This document shows positions 1 through 6,197 of a DNA stretch of 6,207 nt, in pieces. Location of the stretch: NCBI GenBank assembly GCA_003535195.1, contig DOHN01000046.1, positions 8,101 through 14,307 on the forward strand, written 5' to 3'. The stretch is from Ruminiclostridium sp. GTDB taxonomy: Bacteria; Bacillota; Clostridia; DSM-8532. Below the pieces are notes generated by a model, which was given only the letters and a program-made list of their open reading frames with translations, was not told the origin of the DNA and ran no database searches. How positions within the stretch are numbered: the first letter of the stretch is position 1; the number at the start of each line of letters is the position of its first letter. The position numbers were made by a program, and so were the translations under genes.

Positions 1-75
1 CCTGCTCCGCTTACGCACTAAAACATCACTCTGCCGCTTTTCAAAGTCATTACGATTTCGCTAACGGGTAAGGTT

Positions 76-102
76 ATTATAGCACAAGGATTTCAATATC
101 AA
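76..102 (-). promoter_or_regulatory. Divergent extended -10 sigmaA-type promoter
   Basis: Reading the minus strand, TGCTATAAT (84 down to 76) is an exact extended -10 element. TTGATA (102 to 97) lies 15 bases upstream as a possible -35; TTTGAT, shifted by one base, gives 16. The spacing is short for a -35, but an extended -10 tolerates a weak -35. Transcription would start near 69 and run out of the left edge, so a neighbouring gene or small RNA is probably divergent from the exporter operon. This is pattern recognition only. Confidence 0.45.
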
Positions 103-115
103 ATTTCTGCGTCAG

Positions 116-132
116 TTTTGCCACATTTTGCC
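116..132 (+). repeat. Direct repeat TTTTGCC x2, one helical turn apart
   Basis: TTTTGCC occurs at 116-122 and again at 126-132, a 10-base period, so both copies face the same side of the helix. A related TTTTGCAC is at 176-183. Tandem half-sites with a period of about 10-11 bases are typical of OmpR/PhoB-family response regulators. The pair lies between the divergent promoter and the possible -10 of the operon, a reasonable place for an activator. No regulator gene is in the window, so the role is inferred. Confidence 0.25.
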
Positions 133-167
133 TCAAACTTGCGGGGATTTTTACCATTTAAGTCTTA

Positions 168-173
168 TACAAT
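168..173 (+). promoter_or_regulatory. Possible -10 box of the exporter operon (weak)
   Basis: TACAAT matches the sigmaA -10 consensus at five of six bases and lies about 60 bases upstream of the first start codon. There is no good -35 at 16-18 bases; the nearest TTG-type hexamer, TTGCGG (139-144), is 23 bases away. If this is the promoter, it would need an activator or another sigma factor. No better forward promoter was found in 1-234. Confidence 0.2.
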
Positions 174-234
174 AGTTTTGCACTAAAGTGATTTTTTGTC
201 CTTGGTAATATTAAACACCGCGGAGGGTTTGTAA

Positions 235-2001
235 ATGAAATTTTTCAAAAGCCGAAAAATAATCATCATTATTTGTATAATACTGGCCGCAGTCATATCA
301 ATCGCCATATTGGCCCATAAAAACAGCTTACAGGCGATAACAGCCGATGCCCAGCAGCGAACGTCAGCGGCTTTTAAAGGAACACTGGATGTCACTTTAT
401 CCGGCTCGGGCACCGTGAGCCCTTTTAACCGGAAGGAAATCGTATCGGCTGTTGACGGCGTCGTGACCGAAAACTATCTGGAAGAGGGCAAAAGCTTTAA
501 AAAGGGAGATCTTCTGATAAAGTTCAATGACAGTGACGTACAGCTTTCTGTAAAGCAGCGGGAAAATGCATTAAATCAAAAAAGAATGTCCGCCGTCGAT
601 TCCAATATCAGCAATGGTGCTCTCCATATAACCGCTCCGTTTACAGGGAGAATTGCTGAGGTAAGCATCAGCGAAGGAGATGAAGTAAAGGAAAATCAGG
701 TCCTTATGACCATCGTTGAAGACAGTGTGCTGAAAGCCCAGGTTGTCTTTGAGAATACTGCTGCCTCGCAATTTAATGGCATCCATACGGTTCAGGTGCA
801 TCTGCCTGATTTTATGACTTCGCTGTCCGGCAAAATACAATCCGTTTCGCAGGTTTCAGGGGATGCCCATGTGATTGTCACCGTGGATAATCCGGGTTCC
901 CTCACCTCGGGCAATTCTGTCTGGGCAGAAGCAAAAACAGCCTCGGGCGCCATAACCAGCAATGAGGGGATCTTAGAGTTCACGAAAAAAGAGACTATTA
1001 CGGCGGCGGTTTCAGGAAAAGTGTCCAACCTGACCGCTCTGAAAGATATGAAAGTGACCCAGGGAACCATTCTGTTAAATATCGCCGGGGATGACCTGCC
1101 CTACAAAGTGGAAAGCAAGCAGCTGGAAATAGAGCAGGCGGAAGTCGAATTGAAGCTGGCTCAGGAAAAGCTGGATTTTTATACTATAAAAGCGCCCTTT
1201 GACAGCACTGCGGTGTCTGTATCCAATTTGGACCCAGGCGACAGCATTGAATCCGGCACAAGTCTTGCCATCATGATGGATACAAGTAAAATGACCTTTG
1301 ACCTGGATATTGACGAGCTGGATATTTCATCGGTTGAAACCGGTCAAAAAGTAAATGTCACCTGCGATGCGCTGGAGGATATGGAAATTATAGGAGAGGT
1401 CACGGCTATAGCGCCCGAAGGAACGACCTCCAACGGCGTAACCAGCTATAAAGTGACAGTGACCATTCCGGGCATAGAAAATTTGAAATCAGGTATGAAT
1501 GTCGATGCCGTTATACAAGTTTACAATAAAGAGAATGCGCTCCTTGTACCGGTGGAGGCTTTAGAAAAACGCGGCGACAAATATATGATATGGGTAAAAA
1601 GAGAAAATCAGCAGACCGCAGGCAGAGAAAACAATCCTGTAGTCCCGGAAGCGACAGGAACGGCAAAAAGGCCAAGTAGCTCTGCCGGAAATCAGTCCCC
1701 GGCCAAAAGGCAGCGGCAGCCTGCCGCGGACAGCTACTATAGCGGAGCCGTGCCGGTGGAGGTTGCCATCGGGATGTACAATGAAAGCTATGTGGAAATT
1801 ACAAGCGGCCTCAATGAGGGCGATATGGTCGTGCTTCCTGCACTCCAGGCCAGTTCAACAAATAAGAATACGAACACCCAGCCTCAGGGCGGTGGCGGCA
1901 TAGGCGGCTTTGGAGGAATGGGCGGGGGCATGCCCGCAGGAGGCGGAATGCCTGGCGGCGTTATGACCGGCGGAGGACAGACCGGCAACAGGAGGCAATA
2001 A
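235..2001 (+). CDS. Membrane-fusion adaptor of a MacAB-type exporter (tandem-module, MacA/YknX/HlyD-like)
   Basis: This 588-residue protein is the extracytoplasmic adaptor of the ABC exporter encoded just downstream. Residues 1-7 are basic and 8-28 form one uncleaved membrane anchor. A first adaptor module follows: biotinyl-lipoyl halves at about 68-98 (SAVDGVV, EEGKSFKKGD) and 130-161 (ITAPFTGRI, SEGDEVKENQ), and a beta barrel at about 166-235. A second module repeats the plan: lipoyl halves at 253-285 and 315-349 (TIKAPFDS), joined by a single short helix (291-314), then a barrel at 352-430. A membrane-proximal domain (432-455 plus 503-536, LNEGDMVVLP) is split by a Pro/Arg/Ser-rich insert. 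The C-terminal 40 residues are Gly/Met-rich. Typical MacA/YknX proteins have roughly 370-380 residues and one module, so this one is long. The start is set by GGAGG at 222-226, eight bases before ATG. The stop is one base before the ATPase gene. Family assignment is firm; the tandem-module reading is my inference. Confidence 0.9.
   Translation: MKFFKSRKIIIIICIILAAVISIAILAHKNSLQAITADAQQRTSAAFKGTLDVTLSGSGTVSPFNRKEIVSAVDGVVTENYLEEGKSFKKGDLLIKFNDSDVQLSVKQRENALNQKRMSAVDSNISNGALHITAPFTGRIAEVSISEGDEVKENQVLMTIVEDSVLKAQVVFENTAASQFNGIHTVQVHLPDFMTSLSGKIQSVSQVSGDAHVIVTVDNPGSLTSGNSVWAEAKTASGAITSNEGILEFTKKETITAAVSGKVSNLTALKDMKVTQGTILLNIAGDDLPYKVESKQLEIEQAEVELKLAQEKLDFYTIKAPFDSTAVSVSNLDPGDSIESGTSLAIMMDTSKMTFDLDIDELDISSVETGQKVNVTCDALEDMEIIGEVTAIAPEGTTSNGVTSYKVTVTIPGIENLKSGMNVDAVIQVYNKENALLVPVEALEKRGDKYMIWVKRENQQTAGRENNPVVPEATGTAKRPSSSAGNQSPAKRQRQPAADSYYSGAVPVEVAIGMYNESYVEITSGLNEGDMVVLPALQASSTNKNTNTQPQGGGGIGGFGGMGGGMPAGGGMPGGVMTGGGQTGNRRQ
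1600..1740 (+). other. Low-complexity Pro/Arg/Ser/Gln insert within the adaptor
   Basis: Residues about 456-502 of the adaptor are rich in Pro, Arg, Lys, Gln, Ser and Ala, with a basic stretch AKRQRQP. They interrupt the membrane-proximal beta domain between the strand ending KYMIWVK and the strand PVEVAIGM. They have no hydrophobic pattern and are probably a disordered loop outside the cell. Related adaptors usually have a short turn at this position (family knowledge), so this is a lineage-specific insertion by inference. Confidence 0.55.
1879..1983 (+). repeat. Gly/Met-rich low-complexity tail of the adaptor (GGM/GGG/MPGG repeats)
   Basis: Residues about 549-583 consist almost entirely of Gly with regularly placed Met and Pro (GGFGGMGGGMPAGGGMPGG) and end in a short polar, basic stretch. 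The DNA is a run of GGC/GGA/ATG-type triplets and is more G-rich than the rest of the gene, so it may be prone to slippage and length variation. The tail is expected to be flexible. Similar Gly-rich ends occur on other Firmicute adaptors (general knowledge). A metal- or wall-binding role would be speculation. Confidence 0.7.
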
Positions 2002-2002
2002 T

Positions 2003-2680
2003 ATGATTCAAACGGATCATCTCACCAAGCACTACCAAATGGGGGATAATATTGTTAAAGCATTGGACGATGTAACACTCCATATTCCAAAAGGGTCTTT
2101 CGTCTCGATCGTGGGACCCTCCGGCTCGGGGAAGTCCACTTTGATGAATCAGCTGGGATGTCTGGATATACCTACTTCAGGCCACTACCGCCTGGATGGC
2201 ATTGAAGTCAGCACCATGAACGACAATCAACTGGCTGAAATACGAAATCAAAAGATCGGCTTTGTTTTCCAGGGCTTTGACCTGATCAGCAAATTGACTG
2301 CCATTGAGAACGTGGAACTGCCCCTCATCTATGCAGGCGTCGGCAGCAGGCAGCGTGAAATGAGAGCGAAAGAGGCTTTGGATAAGGTGGGGCTGTCCGA
2401 AAGAATCCATCATATTCCGGCAGAGCTTTCCGGAGGCCAGCAGCAGAGAGTGGCCATTGCCAGAGCACTTATCACCAACCCTCCTCTGATTTTAGCGGAT
2501 GAGCCTACCGGCAATCTTGATTCCCATTCAGGACAGGAAATTATGGGACTGTTTAAAAGCCTGTACCAGAACGGAAACACCATCGTGATTATCACCCATG
2601 ATGAGCATATAGCCGAGCAAGCCCAGCGTATTCTCCGGATTTTAGACGGCAGAATCGTAGAGGATAGGGAGGTAAGCTAA
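2003..2680 (+). CDS. MacB/LolD-type ABC transporter ATP-binding protein
   Basis: This 225-residue cytoplasmic ATPase powers the permease encoded next. All nucleotide-binding motifs are intact: Walker [10 protein letters not shown] (38-46), Q-loop Q90 in FVFQGFDL, signature LSGGQQQR (142-149), Walker [10 protein letters not shown] (162-170) with catalytic E167, D-loop NLD (171-173) and switch H199 in ITHD. The [14 protein letters not shown] stretch after the Q-loop is typical of the MacB/LolD/YknY subfamily, as is the length of about 225-230 residues. In E. coli MacB this domain is fused to the permease; here it is separate, as in Gram-positive YknY/YknZ. The ribosome site GGAGG (1991-1995) lies inside the end of the adaptor gene, seven bases before ATG. 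The last base of the stop codon TAA is the first base of the permease ATG, which implies translational coupling. Function is secure; the transported substrate is not known. Confidence 0.96.
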   Translation: MIQTDHLTKHYQMGDNIVKALDDVTLHIPKGSFVSIVGPSGSGKSTLMNQLGCLDIPTSGHYRLDGIEVSTMNDNQLAEIRNQKIGFVFQGFDLISKLTAIENVELPLIYAGVGSRQREMRAKEALDKVGLSERIHHIPAELSGGQQQRVAIARALITNPPLILADEPTGNLDSHSGQEIMGLFKSLYQNGNTIVIITHDEHIAEQAQRILRILDGRIVEDREVS

Positions 2681-3861
2681 TGGGAATTTTTCAGGCCTAT
2701 AAAATGGCCATAAAGAGCATAAAGAGCAATAAAGTTCGTTCTTTTCTAACCATGCTGGGCGTCATTATCGGGGTTGCCGCTGTGATTATGGCCGTGGCCT
2801 TGGCACAGGGCAGTACAGTGTCCATCACAGAACAAATTTCCTCTCTGGGGACAGAACTGATTACTGTAAGGGTAACTCCTTTCAATACCAACCGGGATAT
2901 TACCTGGGAGGATTTTCAAGATTTTGCCGATGATAACAGCGATGTTTTTTCGGCCATGTCCCCGCTGATTTCTTCTCAGACCACTGTAAAAAGCGGAATC
3001 AGCACCAATACGGTGGATACGACTATAAATGGCACCACTGCAGATTATGAAATGATAAAAAAGCAAGGTGTGCAGGAAGGCCGCTATATTGGTGATATAG
3101 ATATCGACTTCCGGCAGCCCATAGCCGTTATTGGGACTTATACGGCCGCGGAATTATTCGGCCAGGAGGAGGCTGTGGGAAAAACTATCAAGCTCCAGAA
3201 CCGCCTGTTCACTGTAGTGGGTGTGCTGACAGAACTGGAGGGGGGAAACCAAGGCACTGTCGATGATCAGATCATCATTCCGCTTTCCACGGCCCAGCGG
3301 GTTTTAAGAAATACCAGAATCACCAATTATTCTTTTCTCGCTTCTTCTGCAGATGCGGTGGATCAGGCCATAGAAAAGCTGAAATCTTATTTGCTGGAAA
3401 TCTATGGTGATGAAAGCATGTACCGGGTTCAGAACGCCGAACAGATGCTGGAAACCCTGGATTCTGTGACCGGCACCATGATGACTGTTCTGGGCGGGAT
3501 CGCTGCAATCTCACTTCTTGTGGGCGGTATAGGCATTATGAATATCATGCTGGTTTCGGTTACTGAAAGAACCCGTGAAATAGGGATCAGGAAGGCAATA
3601 GGAGCCAAACGCAAAAATATTCTGACACAATTTTTGATTGAGGCCTTGATTATAACCGGCATTGGCGGGATAGCCGGGCTTCTCCTTGGCTGCGCCGCTA
3701 TTTGGACATTAGGCAGGCTTGGTGTGGTTCCCTCGGTGTATTCGCCGTTCTGGATGGTCTTTTCTTTTGGCATCTCGCTTCTGGTAGGCGTTATTTTCGG
3801 TATGTTTCCCGCCAACAAGGCGGCCAGCCTGAACCCTATAGCGGCTCTCAGACATGAATGA
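2680..3861 (+). CDS. MacB/FtsX-family ABC transporter permease
   Basis: This 393-residue integral membrane subunit has the MacB layout. A short amphipathic N-terminus ([20 protein letters not shown]) is followed by TM1 (about 21-43, LGVIIGVAAVIM). A large extracytoplasmic MacB_PCD domain spans about 45-260. Three more helices form the FtsX domain: about 267-291 (LLVGGIGIMNIMLVSV), 316-345 and 356-376. The conserved VTERTREIGIRKAIGAKRKNI (294-314) is the cytoplasmic coupling segment that meets the ATPase. The end, MFPANKAASLNPIAALRHE, is the classic MacB terminus. The length is that of a stand-alone YknZ-like permease, and no residues appear to be missing. GGGAGG (2667-2672) lies seven bases before the start, which overlaps the ATPase stop codon by one base. 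Such permeases work as dimers that transmit motion to the adaptor rather than providing a channel through the membrane (established for MacB). Confidence 0.95.
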   Translation: MGIFQAYKMAIKSIKSNKVRSFLTMLGVIIGVAAVIMAVALAQGSTVSITEQISSLGTELITVRVTPFNTNRDITWEDFQDFADDNSDVFSAMSPLISSQTTVKSGISTNTVDTTINGTTADYEMIKKQGVQEGRYIGDIDIDFRQPIAVIGTYTAAELFGQEEAVGKTIKLQNRLFTVVGVLTELEGGNQGTVDDQIIIPLSTAQRVLRNTRITNYSFLASSADAVDQAIEKLKSYLLEIYGDESMYRVQNAEQMLETLDSVTGTMMTVLGGIAAISLLVGGIGIMNIMLVSVTERTREIGIRKAIGAKRKNILTQFLIEALIITGIGGIAGLLLGCAAIWTLGRLGVVPSVYSPFWMVFSFGISLLVGVIFGMFPANKAASLNPIAALRHE

Positions 3862-3895
3862 GGCTGCTCATGCTTTTTAAAAAACTTTCATCCAT

Positions 3896-3901
3896 AGGAG
3901 G
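3896..3901 (+). promoter_or_regulatory. Ribosome binding site that fixes the SLH-protein start
   Basis: AGGAGG lies seven bases upstream of ATG at 3909. That ATG opens a textbook signal peptide (MKK followed by a hydrophobic run). An in-frame ATG at 3858 overlaps the permease stop as ATGA, but it lacks a comparable ribosome site and would put a basic, non-signal extension of 17 residues in front. The 3909 start is therefore preferred. Confidence 0.85.
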
Positions 3902-3908
3902 AAATTTT

Positions 3909-6197
3909 ATGAAGAAAATGATCTTATATCTGCTTACTCTAAGCCTTTTGGCATCAGTACTTGCGTGTTTCCCGCTCTTTGCCGAAACGAAGACTCTGAA
4001 CGATATGGAAGGCAAAAGCATGCAGCGGCTTATGGATCTTGGAATCTTTACCCAGGCCGTATTTGATGATGCTGATCTCAACCGGTATTTAACGAGGGAG
4101 GAATTGGCCAAAATTCTTGTACTGGTTAACGGGCAGCAGAAAAACATCAGTCTTTATAAAAGCAGCAGCCTGTTTTCAGATGTTGACAAGGACCGCTGGT
4201 CAAATCCCTATATACAAATTGCCGTCAAAATGGGCTATATGACCAAAATGCCCGACGGAAAATTTCATCCTGCCGACACTGTCACTTTTGCGCAGGCAGC
4301 CACTATTATAGGAAGGCTCCTGGGCTATGATGAAACCAATCTTACCGGGAGCTACCCTCAAAACTATTTGACCCAGCTTACTAATCTGGATATTTTAGAG
4401 GGCATCTCCTATACCGCCGGAGGGAATGTTACCAGAGGCCAGATTGCGGTTATGATAGACAGGCTTTTTCACACAGAGGTTTATGGAAGTGATAAGACCT
4501 TTATCGATACAATTTCCTGCTATAAATCAGCGGTTATACTAAAAAACAATGTCCTAAATGCCAATGATGACCCCAGAAAGCTTGTAACCAGCCAGGGAAC
4601 CTACTATTTAAAAGAAGGTCCAAAGATTCCCGAGGCCGGAAAACGTTATATTCTCCGCTTGGAAGGAACAGAAATTGAATACGCGGCTATGGACGGCCTG
4701 GAATATAAGGAAATATCGGTACGGTCCATCAGTTCCGGTACTATTACAGCCAATAACGGAGATCAAGTGACCATTGCCGCAGGAATTCCCTTCTTCTATA
4801 ACGGGGAGAAAACCGATTACAGCACCGTCAGCGCATCGATTTCGGCCAACTCCTCCGTCGTTGTTGCATATGACGGAACAGACGCCGTATATGGCGCACT
4901 CTTTGATCCCTTGTACACCGAACCCCGGATCGTCACCGCCGATATGGCCTTGGGAGTGCAGTTTGCCGGTAAACTGATTGAGAAGGGCGGAAAATATGTC
5001 ACAGCAGCTGAGATAGAGGTCAACGACGTGATTTATGAAGTGACCGATATCTGGGGCAAAAACGGGTATATCCTGGTTTATGACGATGCCGTCTCGGGCA
5101 GGATCACAGCCATTTTACCCAATAAAGTTTCACCGTTATCCATCGAGATTGACGGTACCGCGTATAAGCTTGATGCCAGTTTCCCCAGGGGGAAACTTAA
5201 TGACTCGGGCAGGAACCAGGTGGGAGAGACGGCCAAACTCATACTGGGTTCGGAAGGCACGGTTGTTGATATCATTTCTGAGAGCATTCGGGGCACCACC
5301 AGCTATGCTTTAGTCCTTCGTGCTTATTCAGAAAATTCGACCGCTTCGGAAGATTTCGGAACAACCTACTATTATGTGACCCTTCTGCACTCCAACGGAG
5401 CAAAAGAAACCTATCTATCCAAAACTGCCATGACTGTTCTGCGGGGCAGCCTAGTAACCTATGAAATAACAGCCCACGGAAAGGATTATGATACGGTTGC
5501 CCTAACTCAAATCGACACAAAGACCACGGGCAGCTACCGTGTAGGCAAGGATCAGCGTATGATTGGGGACAGCTATGTCGCTAATGGAGCCGTGCTTTTC
5601 AATATTAAGAGTACTTCCAGCGCTGAAATAGATGCTTCTGTCATTTCTTTCAGTGACTTATACGAAGGGGTTCTCATAAGCGGAAAAGTGAAATACATCC
5701 ATCGATCAGGAGATTTTATGGATATCGACATCATGGTCCTTAACGATGCCTTGGATGAAAATGTGGGGTATGGGCTGGTAACGGCTAAAACCGGCGCCAG
5801 CATGATATCTGGCCAGGAGATGGTGGTCAACGATACTATTACATTCCTGGTAAACGGTGAAACAATGACCTATAAGGGCAGGGATTCCGGCGTATTCCTG
5901 GGTTCAGTGGCCCGGATCACTCTGTCCGGCAGCTCGGTGGATGCCATAGAAAATGCGATTTCGGCTGAAGCAATCTCCAAAGAAATTCAGGCTGTTGATT
6001 CTACGAGAATCAGGATCAATGACAAAGTATATACCTTCCATAACAAAGTCGCCGTTTATAAACGGAAGAACGATTCAGAGTGGTTAGAACGCGATATTTC
6101 GGGCCTGACCAAAGGCACCGGCAATGGGTCCGTCACCCTCTATCTCGACAAGCCCCTAAGCTCCGGCGGCAAAGTTGTGATGGTCCTGTTGAGGTAA
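3909..6197 (+). CDS. Secreted S-layer homology (SLH) domain protein, unknown specific function
   Basis: With the start at 3909 the product has 762 residues. Residues 1-25 are a signal peptide (basic MKK, Leu-rich core, possible cleavage after FPLFA). Three SLH repeats follow. Repeat 1 (about 31-75) has no FxDV-W opening but keeps LTREE. Repeat 2 (about 89-140) is clear: LFSDVDKDRW, MPDGKFHPADTVTFAQA. Repeat 3 (about 147-188) ends NVTRGQIAVMIDRLF. Three SLH repeats normally bind pyruvylated secondary wall polymer through TRAE-like motifs (family knowledge), so the protein should sit on the cell wall. Residues about 210-762 are polar and beta-rich, with recurring short motifs such as YNGEKTDY, IDGTAYKL, VNGETMTY and INDKVYTF. 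These suggest a string of small beta modules. I see no catalytic motif, no LPXTG sorting signal and no C-terminal membrane helix. The gene lies 47 bases after the permease in the same direction with no terminator between, so it is probably cotranscribed with the exporter. Confidence 0.88.
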   Translation: MKKMILYLLTLSLLASVLACFPLFAETKTLNDMEGKSMQRLMDLGIFTQAVFDDADLNRYLTREELAKILVLVNGQQKNISLYKSSSLFSDVDKDRWSNPYIQIAVKMGYMTKMPDGKFHPADTVTFAQAATIIGRLLGYDETNLTGSYPQNYLTQLTNLDILEGISYTAGGNVTRGQIAVMIDRLFHTEVYGSDKTFIDTISCYKSAVILKNNVLNANDDPRKLVTSQGTYYLKEGPKIPEAGKRYILRLEGTEIEYAAMDGLEYKEISVRSISSGTITANNGDQVTIAAGIPFFYNGEKTDYSTVSASISANSSVVVAYDGTDAVYGALFDPLYTEPRIVTADMALGVQFAGKLIEKGGKYVTAAEIEVNDVIYEVTDIWGKNGYILVYDDAVSGRITAILPNKVSPLSIEIDGTAYKLDASFPRGKLNDSGRNQVGETAKLILGSEGTVVDIISESIRGTTSYALVLRAYSENSTASEDFGTTYYYVTLLHSNGAKETYLSKTAMTVLRGSLVTYEITAHGKDYDTVALTQIDTKTTGSYRVGKDQRMIGDSYVANGAVLFNIKSTSSAEIDASVISFSDLYEGVLISGKVKYIHRSGDFMDIDIMVLNDALDENVGYGLVTAKTGASMISGQEMVVNDTITFLVNGETMTYKGRDSGVFLGSVARITLSGSSVDAIENAISAEAISKEIQAVDSTRIRINDKVYTFHNKVAVYKRKNDSEWLERDISGLTKGTGNGSVTLYLDKPLSSGGKVVMVLLR
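3999..4472 (+). other. Three tandem SLH repeats (wall-anchoring region)
   Basis: The repeats lie at about 3999-4133, 4173-4328 and 4347-4472. The positions equivalent to the TRAE ligand motif read TREE, TFAQ and TRGQ. The first is near-consensus, the second lacks the Arg, and the third lacks the Glu. Anchoring is likely, but not all three pockets need bind equally well. Repeat boundaries are by eye. Confidence 0.75.

Larger units (their letters stand above)
1..234. other. Non-coding leader / divergent intergenic region
   Basis: No reading frame of credible length lies here on either strand. The segment is AT-rich compared with the genes to its right, especially from about 70 to 215. It holds a minus-strand extended -10 promoter (76-102), a pair of direct TTTTGCC repeats (116-132), a TACAAT box (168-173) that could serve the operon, a small CACT-AA-AGTG inverted repeat (181-190), and the ribosome site GGAGG (222-226) of the first gene. 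The left 70 bases would be the start of a leftward transcript whose gene lies outside the window. Confidence 0.6.

Noticed and set aside
181..196. Possible terminator CACT-AA-AGTG followed by six T
   Set aside because: The stem is only four pairs with a two-base loop, too weak for an intrinsic terminator. It might be a small operator, but there is no further support.
183..413. Minus-strand open frame of 76 codons overlapping the start of the adaptor gene
   Set aside because: It is antisense to a confident gene and its leader, has no ribosome site, and its product resembles no family I know.
3429..3818. Minus-strand open frame of 129 codons within the permease gene
   Set aside because: The permease assignment on the plus strand is unambiguous. 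The antisense product is Pro/Ile/Arg-rich, as expected from reversing a membrane protein, and no start signal is seen.
3871..3887. Possible terminator between permease and SLH gene (CTTTTTAAAAAAC)
   Set aside because: The A/T palindrome has no GC stem and no loop, so it cannot act as an intrinsic terminator. It looks like ordinary AT-rich spacer.
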